A DNA stretch of 64,000 nt. Source: an uncultured Oscillospiraceae bacterium (GTDB taxonomy: Bacteria > Bacillota > Clostridia > Oscillospirales > Acutalibacteraceae). The DNA is taken from positions 62,001-126,000 of the forward strand of contig URGJ01000001.1 of assembly GCA_900547445.1 (NCBI GenBank), in the 5' to 3' direction. Position 1 is the first letter of the stretch, and each line of letters starts with the position of its first letter. The position numbers and the translations under genes are program-made. The notes below the pieces were generated by a model. It saw only the letters and a list, made by a program, of their open reading frames with translations. It had not been told where the DNA came from and did no database searches. Below, piece after piece: positions 43,081 through 50,804 of the stretch.

Positions 43081-44001
43081 TCAATAATTTGTTATTAGGA
43101 CTTCCTCGGTAACGGAGGACTTATCTTTAGTTTGATAATTTGAATTCGAGTAGCTATAATTGAGTCGTATTGCCTTATATTTTTCTGCGTTTTTTTCAAG
43201 CCACTCAATTAAAATACTGTTTTCCTTACCTTTACTTCTCAATACGTTCGATAAAGCAAATCGAATATTCCTATCATTCAATTCGTCTAAAAAAGAGAGT
43301 AGGTCTTTTTCATCTTCTTCACTCCAACCGCCTTGCTCGTTGTATGTGGCACAAGTAATCAAGTATGGCGGGTCAACATATACAAAATCCTTTGATGTTA
43401 ACTTCGATGTATCAAATTCTCTAAAGTCACAGCAGGTAAAGATACAGTTTTGTTCTTGGATTTTGTCAATAAAATCAATGAGTTTTTGTTCCATCTTTTT
43501 ATTGAAATCTCTTTTTCCAACCGGTAAATTAAACTCGCCGTTTGAATTAAATCGAATTTGATTATTAAATGCATATACGATTATTACATAAAGCATAACG
43601 TAGTAATAATAATCAAAGTTTTCATTTGCATGTTTTTGATTAAAATCTGCACGCAGCTTTAAATATCCTTCTCTGTTATAATTACCAAGTCCTTTGCTGC
43701 TTTCACAACCGTAATAGTCATATCCGTGTTCACTCACAAGTGACAAGTTATACTTTTCTATAATTTCATAAATCCATTCTAAAATGGATTCTTTATCAAG
43801 ATTCTTAAACGTATTATACAAATAAAGTAGGTTTTCATTTAAATCATTATAAATAACTCGGTTGCAATCAACATTGATACCAACATTACATCCACCGCAA
43901 AATAAGTCTACAAACACATCTATGTCTTTTGGAAAAAGCGGCAATATTTGAGGTAACAATTTATATTTGCCGCCGGTATAATTAAGCGGTGATTGTATCA
44001 T
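43081..44001 (-). CDS. Dam-family adenine-N6 DNA methyltransferase (first of two)
   Basis: The 306-residue protein has motif X, N-Y-T-G-G-K-Y-K-L-L (residues 7-16). Motif I is D-L-F-C-G-G-C-N-V-G, and the catalytic motif IV, D-P-P-Y, lies near residue 207. This order is that of D12-class (alpha) adenine methyltransferases. It should methylate one strand of the asymmetric site cut by the neighbouring endonuclease. The SD (GAGGAG) lies in the end of the upstream methyltransferase gene, 5 bp away. Confidence 0.92.
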   Translation of the reverse strand: MIQSPLNYTGGKYKLLPQILPLFPKDIDVFVDLFCGGCNVGINVDCNRVIYNDLNENLLYLYNTFKNLDKESILEWIYEIIEKYNLSLVSEHGYDYYGCESSKGLGNYNREGYLKLRADFNQKHANENFDYYYYVMLYVIIVYAFNNQIRFNSNGEFNLPVGKRDFNKKMEQKLIDFIDKIQEQNCIFTCCDFREFDTSKLTSKDFVYVDPPYLITCATYNEQGGWSEEDEKDLLSFLDELNDRNIRFALSNVLRSKGKENSILIEWLEKNAEKYKAIRLNYSYSNSNYQTKDKSSVTEEVLITNY

Positions 44002-44006
44002 CTAAT

Positions 44007-45047
44007 TTACTCCTCGTTAAAACAAATACACAAAAATAATCTTTCGGCATTTTCTGAAATGTCAGATTTTCCGGTTGTAAATGCTTTGTAGCTTTCTTCA
44101 AAAACCTTTACAGTTCCTTTTTGACTCAGTATTCTCATAATATCATCGTCGGAAATCTTGGCATTAGAACGGCAATTTCCTTTTTCAGCCATATTATTAT
44201 ATGAAAGTAGAATGTATTTGGCTTTAATATCGTTTATCAGTGTTTCAAATGCTTTTGTTGCTCCGATTGTACAATATTTACTCTTCATTCCGCTTCTATC
44301 CATCTTCTTGGCGACACCAAAAACCTCTGGTTTTTCCCAACGTGCAACATTTTCAAGCAAATGATATGAATCACAATATTGTCTTGAATTATATGGCGGA
44401 TCTATATAAACGAGGTCAGCCTCAATCCTCTTAACAAGGTTATTGGCATCCTCATTAAAGCATTGATTTTTGGGATTGTTGTTAACTTCAGCCAAGGGAA
44501 CATAAAGTTCCAACGAACCTTCGAATTTTGCCCCCTTTCTGTATGCATCGTAATGCCCGCAGGTTACAGCAATTTTATCCATTGCATAAAGCAGTGATGT
44601 TATTAAGATTGCTCTTTCTCGATTATTTAAATTGCCTTTTTTATAATTTCGTTCTATATCCTCTCGAATATATCCGATTTTAGCGCAATCTTTTTTACTG
44701 AAATAGGTATCTGCAAAATTGCGTGTCATATAATTTTCCTCACAATTAGTTTTTGCATTGTACCTAACAACATAATCAATTATTTTTTGTTGATCATAGC
44801 TTTCAGCACCAAACCAAGCAAAATTGCAAATATAGTTGCTATACATCAAATCATTTGTAATAAGTGTCTTATCTGCAAAAGCAGAAGAAACTGCACCGGT
44901 TCCCGCAAAAATATCTGCAACTGTTTCAATATCGGCGCATTCATCATTTACAACGCCGGTGATAAACGAAAGCAACTTATATTTATTTCCTAAATAACGT
45001 CTATTGTTTATCAATGAGGTTTTATAAGTATTTTCAGTTGCAGTCAT
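44007..45047 (-). CDS. D12-class adenine-N6 DNA methyltransferase (second of two)
   Basis: I start at the ATG at 45047 because GGAGG lies 6 bp before it; the frame extends seven codons further without such a site. In the 346-residue product R-R-Y-L-G-N-K-Y-K-L-L is motif X. D-I-F-A-G-T-G (about 45-51) is motif I, and Y-I-D-P-P-Y-N-S-R-Q-Y (about 213-223) is motif IV. The N-S-R-Q-Y block is shared by methyltransferases of type IIS systems. It differs clearly from the neighbouring enzyme, so the two probably modify different strands. Confidence 0.9.
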   Translation of the reverse strand: MTATENTYKTSLINNRRYLGNKYKLLSFITGVVNDECADIETVADIFAGTGAVSSAFADKTLITNDLMYSNYICNFAWFGAESYDQQKIIDYVVRYNAKTNCEENYMTRNFADTYFSKKDCAKIGYIREDIERNYKKGNLNNRERAILITSLLYAMDKIAVTCGHYDAYRKGAKFEGSLELYVPLAEVNNNPKNQCFNEDANNLVKRIEADLVYIDPPYNSRQYCDSYHLLENVARWEKPEVFGVAKKMDRSGMKSKYCTIGATKAFETLINDIKAKYILLSYNNMAEKGNCRSNAKISDDDIMRILSQKGTVKVFEESYKAFTTGKSDISENAERLFLCICFNEE

Positions 45048-45138
45048 TGCAAATCCTCCAACAATCATCTTTATCTATCTATAATTATACTAAATATTTA
45101 GATTATATCAAATACAGTGTCCAATAAATCGTACTCTT

Positions 45139-45345
45139 TCAAATTCCGTCAAACAGTTCCGAAAGAGATATTTCTAATCCATTGGCTATTTTTTCAATGT
45201 TAACGATAGAAATATTACGTTTTCCAAGTTCAACGCTTGCAAAATAAGTTCTATCCATACCTATTTTTTGAGCAAATTTTTCTTGACTCAATCCGGTATG
45301 ACTTCTTAACTCTCGTATTCTATTACCAATTTTATCTGTAATCAT
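45139..45345 (-). CDS. XRE-family controller (C) protein of the restriction-modification operon
   Basis: The 68-residue protein is one helix-turn-helix domain: G-L-S-Q-E-K-F-A-Q-K-I-G-M-D-R-T-Y-F-A-S-V-E-L-G-K-R-N, ending L-S-E-L-F-D-G-I. Size and pattern match C proteins, which delay endonuclease expression when a restriction system enters a new host. It is the first gene of the C-M-M-R-phosphoesterase-HAD operon, about 90 bp before the first methyltransferase. GAGGG precedes the ATG. A candidate C-box overlaps its promoter. Confidence 0.82.
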   Translation of the reverse strand: MITDKIGNRIRELRSHTGLSQEKFAQKIGMDRTYFASVELGKRNISIVNIEKIANGLEISLSELFDGI

Positions 45346-45380
45346 AATGTACCCTCGATATTAAATTGCACATACCGCAG

Positions 45381-45428
45381 ACTATATTTATACAGTTTAA
45401 TTATATGTTTAATCCGCAAATAAGTCAA
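45381..45428 (-). promoter_or_regulatory. Promoter and candidate C-box of the restriction-modification operon
   Basis: TTGACT (45428-45423) and TATAAT (45405-45400) are 17 bp apart on the minus strand. Just downstream, over the likely start site, lies an imperfect palindrome at 45381-45396 with half-sites ACTnTAT and ATAnAGT. C proteins bind such dyads to autoregulate. The promoter is well supported; the C-box is tentative. Confidence 0.55.
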
Positions 45429-45450
45429 CTGTTTTTAAGCAACAAAAAAT

Positions 45451-45472
45451 CGGCAGGGATTGCTCCCTGCCG
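45451..45472 (-). terminator. Intrinsic terminator of the element A backbone operon
   Basis: A perfect 9-bp GC-rich stem (45451-45459 with 45464-45472) is followed on the minus strand by ATTTTTTG. It ends the operon after tnpV and insulates the restriction-modification promoter. Confidence 0.88.
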
Positions 45473-45481
45473 CTGTTGTGT

Positions 45482-45862
45482 TTATACTGTGTAAATCAGT
45501 TCTGCATTTACAATTTCTGTTGATCTATTACGGATATTGTTCATCTTTTGAACCCACAACATCATATCGGTTGATTTGAGTTCTTCGGTTACATTTTCTT
45601 TTTCGGCTAAGTCTTTTACAAGCCGAGAAAAAAGGTCTTGAGCCTGCTGTTCAATATCTACAAGATATGAATTGAGCTTACCGCTTGTCAGCAAATTGTA
45701 GTAACGTACCTTATGGTGTTGCTTCAAATATCGTTTATGCCTCATTCCCCAAACGCCGATATTCGCTTCCTTTTCTTCTTCCGCCGGTAATAAATCGGGC
45801 AACATATAGTCGCCCACCTGCGTATAAGTACCGCCTTGCTTTTCAAAAATTGTGTTTGCCAT
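45482..45862 (-). CDS. tnpV: TnpV-family transposon-encoded protein
   Basis: The 126-residue protein contains G-G-T-Y-T-Q-V-G-D-Y-M-L-P-D-L, I-G-V-W-G-M-R-H, L-L-T-S-G-K-L-N-S-Y-L and M-N-N-I-R-N-R-S-T-E-I-V-N, the TnpV pattern. It is homologous to the protein at 32894 and occupies the same backbone position, directly after the relaxase gene. The family is typical of Tn4451-like mobilizable elements and has no settled function. Confidence 0.88.
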   Translation of the reverse strand: MANTIFEKQGGTYTQVGDYMLPDLLPAEEEKEANIGVWGMRHKRYLKQHHKVRYYNLLTSGKLNSYLVDIEQQAQDLFSRLVKDLAEKENVTEELKSTDMMLWVQKMNNIRNRSTEIVNAELIYTV

Positions 45863-45886
45863 TTTGTTTTACCTCCAAAAATTTAT

Positions 45887-47047
45887 TTATCTCGAGCGTG
45901 GATTTTCACGCTTACGACCTTTAATATTTCTTGCCTGTTCAAGCAACTCGTCAATCTGTTTATGCCCGAAAGCCTTACGCAAAAGCTTGTAATCTTTGAC
46001 CTCCGAACGCAAATTTTCGTTTTCGCTTTTCAGCTTGCTGTTGATTTTAGACAACATTTCGTTCTCACGATATAGGTTGCCATTTGTAATATTTAGCCTG
46101 TGGTAATTGTCCCAACCCTCAAAACAACGAGCCAATGCAGTCTTAATTAACGCTTTTAATTTTTGAATAAGCGGCTCTGCAATTTTAGTTTTATATGCTT
46201 TTACAGACATAAAACCTTGCGGCTCGGACAGTTGATATTCGGGTGCATTATCAAGCATTTCTTCCACATTTCTTAAGTTTTCCAAACCATCATCATAGTT
46301 TAACACTCGCTCGGATAACACATTGAATTCAGTCTGTTTTTCTTCGATTTTAGCACCTAACTGTTCAAGTTCCGTCGCTCGCTCTTGCTTTTTATAATCA
46401 AGAACAGACAAATGTTTTTCGTGCGAGCCTTTATGTTCCCACTCAATTCCGTGCCGTTCCATTACGAAAGCTAAAGCGGACTTTTCTACGCTTACCCATT
46501 GATTCCACTCGGTATCTCCACGAGTTCCGCCCTTGAAACCTTGTGCGGCTAACGCTTGTTTGAGACTTACTCTCGTATCAAGTCCACGCTTGCTTCCGGT
46601 TGTGAACGGAACAAAATCAATATGCAAATGGGGCGTCGCCTCGTCCATATGCAGATGAGCAGAGAACACTTTTAGGTTGGGATTTCGCTCTTGAAATCCA
46701 CGGTAATACTCATCTAAAACCTGCCGTGCAAGCTGTCCGTTTTCGCTTTCGGCACTCATATTTTCCTTATCGCCAATCTGCAAAATCAGTTCGTGAAACG
46801 GTTTTTCTTGCTTAGAATTTCTGATTTTTTCATAGTAATTTTCTATTCTACGGTCGGCTCTTGTCTGTTTTTCGTTGTATCTTTTTAGCGCTTCATCAAA
46901 CAATTCGTGATAGATTTTCTTTATCGGCTCGTTACAGTAATCAATGTTCAAATGCGTTCTGCTACCATCAACATTTTCCGCCTTGAACTTGCGGCTGTTA
47001 TGATTGACCGAGCCTTTACCCACCATTGCGCTTATCGTTCTTTGCAT
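45887..47047 (-). CDS. mob: MobV/Pre-family relaxase
   Basis: The ATG at 47047 with GGAGG upstream gives 386 residues; a longer open frame upstream runs through the oriT-like block and is not used. The N-terminus M-Q-R-T-I-S-A-M-V-G-K-G-S-V-N-H-N-S-R and the metal motif H-L-H-M-D-E-A-T-P-H-L-H-I-D are nearly the same as in the element B relaxase, while the C-terminal coiled coil diverges. It should nick the putative oriT at 47085-47130 and lead mobilization by a helper conjugation system. Confidence 0.92.
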   Translation of the reverse strand: MQRTISAMVGKGSVNHNSRKFKAENVDGSRTHLNIDYCNEPIKKIYHELFDEALKRYNEKQTRADRRIENYYEKIRNSKQEKPFHELILQIGDKENMSAESENGQLARQVLDEYYRGFQERNPNLKVFSAHLHMDEATPHLHIDFVPFTTGSKRGLDTRVSLKQALAAQGFKGGTRGDTEWNQWVSVEKSALAFVMERHGIEWEHKGSHEKHLSVLDYKKQERATELEQLGAKIEEKQTEFNVLSERVLNYDDGLENLRNVEEMLDNAPEYQLSEPQGFMSVKAYKTKIAEPLIQKLKALIKTALARCFEGWDNYHRLNITNGNLYRENEMLSKINSKLKSENENLRSEVKDYKLLRKAFGHKQIDELLEQARNIKGRKRENPRSR

Positions 47048-47084
47048 TATATACACCTCCAATCTCATAAACTTGCTCGTCCTC

Positions 47085-47130
47085 GGTTCTGTTACTCTTG
47101 TCAAGAGTAACGCAAAAGCACTTTTGACAG
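47085..47130. other. Putative oriT of element A
   Basis: This 46-bp block is identical to 34496-34541 in element B. It has the inverted repeat GTTACTCTT (47091-47099) and AAGAGTAAC (47103-47111), and lies 38 bp upstream of the relaxase start. Noncoding identity between elements whose protein genes have diverged argues for a functional nic region. Confidence 0.6.
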
Positions 47131-47296
47131 GCAAGCCCATCAAAAATGCAACCTGCAAGCAGGTTTTGCGCTCTCCGAGGGGCAAAGAGCCGCCTTTGAA
47201 AAGGCACTCTCTGCACACTCCGCTAAACTTTATCTGTGTCGGTCTGTGTCGATAGTGACGGTGATTTTGTCACCGCCTAAAACAGCGACACAACCG

Positions 47297-48448
47297 TCAC
47301 ACATCGTCACGCTGTTCATAAGTCAAACTAACTTTACGCCCATCGTGACAGCGTTTGTTCTGATAACGGATTCCATACTCATCGAACAAACGCCCTGCAT
47401 TGATATTCAGCTTCATCGTCAAAGCGTTTGCTTTCATTTCAACGCCGAGAAATTCAACAAGTTCCGTCGGGCTGCCATACCATTCGGGATTTTCATTTGT
47501 GATTTTGACGGCGATATTTTCAAGCAAAGGTTCAGGCGGCAATTTCCAAAGTTCCGTTTCGGTTCTCTCAAGTTCCCACACAAGGGTTTCAGGATTGCGA
47601 TTGAGATAAATCTTTTGATCGGGCTGGTCTCTGCCTGAAACTTCAAGCGTTGCCGAATTGCTTGTTCGTTTTTCTTTCCGTAAAATAAAGCCACCGTCGG
47701 CGGCGCCAAGCAATCCGTTAGTTCCTGAAATCATATCAAACTTATCCTCAGAGTTCTGCTTGCGTGTATGATGAACAAGCAGCAAACATATTCCGTAACT
47801 GTCCGCAAACTTTTTAAGCCTTGTTATAATCTCATAATCGTTTGCGTAACTGTAATTATCACCGCCCACTTCACGCACCTTTTGGAGAGTGTCTATGATA
47901 ATCAATTTTGTATCGGGGTGTTCTGCCATAAATCTTGTAAGCTGTTCGTCAAGTCCACTTCCAAGTTGACCCGCCGAAACAGAAAAGTACAAATTATTCG
48001 CACTTTCTGTTCCGAACATCCTATACAATCTTTCTTGCAATCTGTGGTAATCATCTTCAAGCGCAAGGTACAAAACAGTTCCTTTTCTCACATCAAAATT
48101 CCAAAGCGGTGTACCTGTACTGATATGGTAAGCAAGCTGTGCCATAAGAAAACTTTTGCCGAGTTTTGGTGCTCCTGCAAAAATATATGTGCCCGGATAA
48201 AGCAAACCGTCAATCAGCGGCGGTTTACTTTGATATACCGTGTTATACAACTCACGCATAGAAATCGTTTTCAAATGTGATGGATCGAGCTGTTGCAAAA
48301 ATTCTTTTTGCATTTCTTCAAGATAATCATCTAAACTCTTGTCATTTTCATTAAAATCAGTTATACTGTTGTTAATTTGTTTTAGGATTGACTGCTCCGT
48401 ATCTGCGCCAACAGATACGATCGGAGCGGTCTTTTCTTTTTCTGTCAT
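47297..48448 (-). CDS. repA: RepA-like AAA_25 ATPase (replicative helicase family)
   Basis: The 383-residue RecA-fold protein has Walker A, G-A-P-K-L-G-K-S, at 92-99. Walker B is L-I-I-I-D-T-L-Q-K-V, then L-L-V-H-H-T-R-K. It resembles hexameric RepA helicases of plasmids and mobilizable elements. Its N-terminus contains V-S-V-G-A-D-T-E-Q-S over a nested hairpin (48391-48430), also found as a separate short ORF in element B. The start overlaps the mobC-like gene by 4 bp. The 78 bp after the stop contain several GTGACG-type repeats. Confidence 0.85.
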   Translation of the reverse strand: MTEKEKTAPIVSVGADTEQSILKQINNSITDFNENDKSLDDYLEEMQKEFLQQLDPSHLKTISMRELYNTVYQSKPPLIDGLLYPGTYIFAGAPKLGKSFLMAQLAYHISTGTPLWNFDVRKGTVLYLALEDDYHRLQERLYRMFGTESANNLYFSVSAGQLGSGLDEQLTRFMAEHPDTKLIIIDTLQKVREVGGDNYSYANDYEIITRLKKFADSYGICLLLVHHTRKQNSEDKFDMISGTNGLLGAADGGFILRKEKRTSNSATLEVSGRDQPDQKIYLNRNPETLVWELERTETELWKLPPEPLLENIAVKITNENPEWYGSPTELVEFLGVEMKANALTMKLNINAGRLFDEYGIRYQNKRCHDGRKVSLTYEQRDDV

Positions 48449-48771
48449 TCCGATGCCTCCTTTAATCCACCGAGAATATCAGCAATCATTTCGATTAAAT
48501 CAAGTAATTCGTCATTGACTTCACCGCCGTTCTCAATTCTCTGTAATTCCGTAAGTACATCTGCAAGATTATTACGCAAAGCCTTGTATACTCTCGGATT
48601 ACCTTGAACGACCACTTCTTTGTTAGTAAGTCGCCTTGTGATATAGTCCTGCTTGGTTAAACCCGAAAGCTGAACATAGCGCTCAATCTGTTCCCACTCT
48701 TCGGGCGAAACTCTAAAAGCCACAGTCTTATTTCTCCAACGGTTATGTTCATCTTTGTTTTTAAGTGACAT
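48445..48771 (-). CDS. MobC-like relaxosome accessory protein
   Basis: The ATG at 48771, preceded by GGAGAG, gives 108 residues. It shares with the element B protein the ribbon-helix-helix-like start N-R-W-R-N-K-T-V-A-F-R-V-S-P-E-E and the block N-P-R-V-Y-K-A-L-R-N-N-L-A. It starts 1 bp after the integrase stop. It probably binds near oriT to assist the relaxase. Confidence 0.78.
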   Translation of the reverse strand: MSLKNKDEHNRWRNKTVAFRVSPEEWEQIERYVQLSGLTKQDYITRRLTNKEVVVQGNPRVYKALRNNLADVLTELQRIENGGEVNDELLDLIEMIADILGGLKEASE

Positions 48772-48772
48772 A

Positions 48773-49852
48773 TTACTTTCTCTCCTTCCATAATTCATCA
48801 AGCGTATTTGCCATTTCATTTTGTTTTGACGGATATATGTGTGTATATCTGTCGGTAATTTCCACTGTTTCGTGACCAACCCTATCAGCAATTGCAGCGG
48901 CTTGATACCCTTGATTTATTAAAAGTGAAACATGCGAATGTCTCAAATCGTGAATACGAATACGCTTTACCCCTGTGGCTTTTGAGCCTCGGTCCATTTC
49001 GTGATGAAGATAGCTTTTTGAAATAGGGAATATTCTGTCTCCGTCATTCGGTGAATAAAACATTTTCAAATATTCCTGCATTTCATCACATAAAAACTGC
49101 GGCATTTTTATTGTTCTTTTGCTTTTCTCCGTTTTCGGTGGAGTAATAACATCTTCTCCGTGCAATCTTTGATAAGATTTGTTGATTGTAAGCATATTGT
49201 TTTTAAAGTCAAAATCACCGGCAGTTAATGCAAGCAACTCACCTACACGAATACCTGTCCAATAAAGCATTTGAAAAGCATAATATGAAATAGGCTTGTC
49301 CATCATTTCATCAGAAAACTTACTGTATTCCTCCACAGTCCAATAACTCATTTCCTTGCGTTCTTCCTTACCCATATTACCGACCGTAGAGGCAGGATTT
49401 AATCTTAAGCCGTAAATCTTGATTGCGTGATTGAACAATGCACTCAACTGATTATGAATCGTCTTTAAATATCCCTGAGAAAGCGGCTCTCCACTTGAAT
49501 TTGTTTGCCTTCTAATCTCATTTTGCCAAGCGATAACATCTTTTGCCGATATATCGCATAATCGCTTATGCTCAAAATACGGCAATATTTTAGTTTTAAT
49601 AATATGTTCTTTGGTAAGCCAAGTGTTTTCCTTTAACTTTGGTCTAACATCTTTTTCGTACAATTCCGTAAAAGTCTTAAATGGCATAGTGACATCGGCT
49701 TTCTTTTCGGTCAGAAATGCTCGTTCCCACTCCTGTGCCTCTCGTTTGGTGGCAAAGCCACGCTTTAATTTTTGCTGTCGCAAGCCTTGCCAGTCTGTGT
49801 AACGGAACTGCACATACCAAGTTCCGTTTTTTTCATTTTTAAATGCTCCCAT
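48773..49852 (-). CDS. int: Tyrosine recombinase integrase of element A
   Basis: The ATG at 49852 with AAAGGAG upstream gives 359 residues. Domains are an AP2-like arm-binding N-terminus (N-G-T-W-Y-V-Q-F-R-Y-T-D-W-Q-G), a core-binding domain and a catalytic domain. The catalytic domain has Arg in W-T-G-I-R-V-G-E-L, H-D-L-R-H-S-H, V-G-H-E-T-V-E and the nucleophile Tyr in D-R-Y-T-H-I-Y-P. It is the presumed enzyme for insertion at the guaA 3' end 1.7 kb to its right. It is highly similar throughout to the element B integrase. Confidence 0.94.
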   Translation of the reverse strand: MGAFKNEKNGTWYVQFRYTDWQGLRQQKLKRGFATKREAQEWERAFLTEKKADVTMPFKTFTELYEKDVRPKLKENTWLTKEHIIKTKILPYFEHKRLCDISAKDVIAWQNEIRRQTNSSGEPLSQGYLKTIHNQLSALFNHAIKIYGLRLNPASTVGNMGKEERKEMSYWTVEEYSKFSDEMMDKPISYYAFQMLYWTGIRVGELLALTAGDFDFKNNMLTINKSYQRLHGEDVITPPKTEKSKRTIKMPQFLCDEMQEYLKMFYSPNDGDRIFPISKSYLHHEMDRGSKATGVKRIRIHDLRHSHVSLLINQGYQAAAIADRVGHETVEITDRYTHIYPSKQNEMANTLDELWKERK

Positions 49853-49853
49853 T

Positions 49854-50051
49854 TTAATCGCTCCTTTCAATTGTTTTAGTTGAGTAAAATTTTTCGTGAA
49901 AGAATTTACGGTCAATTCTGCCGGGAATTGTAATACACCCGGTTGACTGCAATTCCTTGTTTAGTTTGCGTATGAGTTTATATGCGTAAGAAACGGAGAC
50001 GCCCATTTCTTCTGCCACATCTTCAACACGCATAAACATTTTATTTGACAT
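49854..50051 (-). CDS. xis: Excisionase-like helix-turn-helix protein
   Basis: I start at the ATG at 50051 (AAAGGATG upstream), giving 65 residues. The core M-R-V-E-D-V-A-E-E-M-G-V-S-V-S-Y-A-Y-K-L-I-R-K-L-N is a Xis/MerR-like winged helix homologous to the element B protein at 37240. It lies 1 bp upstream of the integrase gene. Confidence 0.83.
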   Translation of the reverse strand: MSNKMFMRVEDVAEEMGVSVSYAYKLIRKLNKELQSTGCITIPGRIDRKFFHEKFYSTKTIERSD

Positions 50052-50271
50052 AAACATCATCCTTTCATTTTTATATTTTCATATTTATTGTCGGATACTT
50101 TCTGACCGCATTCCGATTTGCCCGAGCGGATACACCATTACCGTGATGTATGACGGTTATTCTGTTGTTTGCGAATAGACTTAACGCTATTTGCTTAATG
50201 ATTATACTAAACATATTCCGTTATGTCAAGTGGTTTTCACAAGAATATTAAACTTTTTTGTTTTATGTTAC

Positions 50272-50301
50272 TTGACATTGCTTAACTTGTTATGCTATGA
50301 T
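50272..50301 (+). promoter_or_regulatory. Promoter of the element A XRE operon
   Basis: TTGACA (50272-50277) and TATGAT (50296-50301) are separated by 18 bp. Upstream, ACTTAAC (50179) and ACTAAAC (50205) with partial inverted partners are the likely operator counterparts of the clear dyads in element B. Confidence 0.65.
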
Positions 50302-50331
50302 ATTTAACAGTAAAGTGAGAGGAGCTATAGT

Positions 50332-50802
50332 ATGGCTATCGGCGAAAGAATAAGATTTTTCAGAAATTTAAAAGGTATGACGCAGAAGTACCTTGGTATG
50401 CAGGTGGGCTTTCCGGAAAAAACCGCTGACATCCGTATGGCACAGTATGAATCCGGCAGCAGAACGCCTAAGGCTGATTTAACAAACAATCTTGCAAATG
50501 TGTTTGGCATATCGACAAGTGCCTTAACTGTGCCCGACATTGACAGCTACAACGGATTAATGCACACTCTGTTTACTCTTGAGGATTTATACGGTTTCCG
50601 TATTGGTAAACTTGATGATGAGCTTTGCATACGCCTTGATAAAGGTATGGGAACAAATTATCTTACAATGTTTGATATGTTTTCCACTTGGCAGGAACAA
50701 GCAGAAAAACTTAAAAACGGCGAAATCACAAAAGAAGAATATGATAATTGGAGATATAACTACCCCGAAGGCGTAGCTTTCAATTATCGTAAGGAGGGAT
50801 AA
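50332..50802 (+). CDS. XRE family transcriptional regulator of element A
   Basis: The 156-residue protein matches the element B regulator along its length: I-G-E-R-I-R-F-F-R-N-L-K-G-M-T-Q-K-Y-L-G at the N-terminus, V-P-D-I-D-S-Y in the middle and Y-D-N-W-R-Y-N-Y-P at the end. It is divergent from the excisionase-integrase operon and is the likely repressor. GAGAGG lies before the ATG. A small membrane protein gene follows within 3 bp. Confidence 0.88.
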   Translation: MAIGERIRFFRNLKGMTQKYLGMQVGFPEKTADIRMAQYESGSRTPKADLTNNLANVFGISTSALTVPDIDSYNGLMHTLFTLEDLYGFRIGKLDDELCIRLDKGMGTNYLTMFDMFSTWQEQAEKLKNGEITKEEYDNWRYNYPEGVAFNYRKEG

Positions 50803-50804
50803 AA

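Noticed and set aside
47048..47218. Longer relaxase start at 47218 in element A
   Set aside because: The extension would translate the putative oriT block and has no counterpart in the element B protein, while the ATG at 47047 has a strong ribosome binding site.
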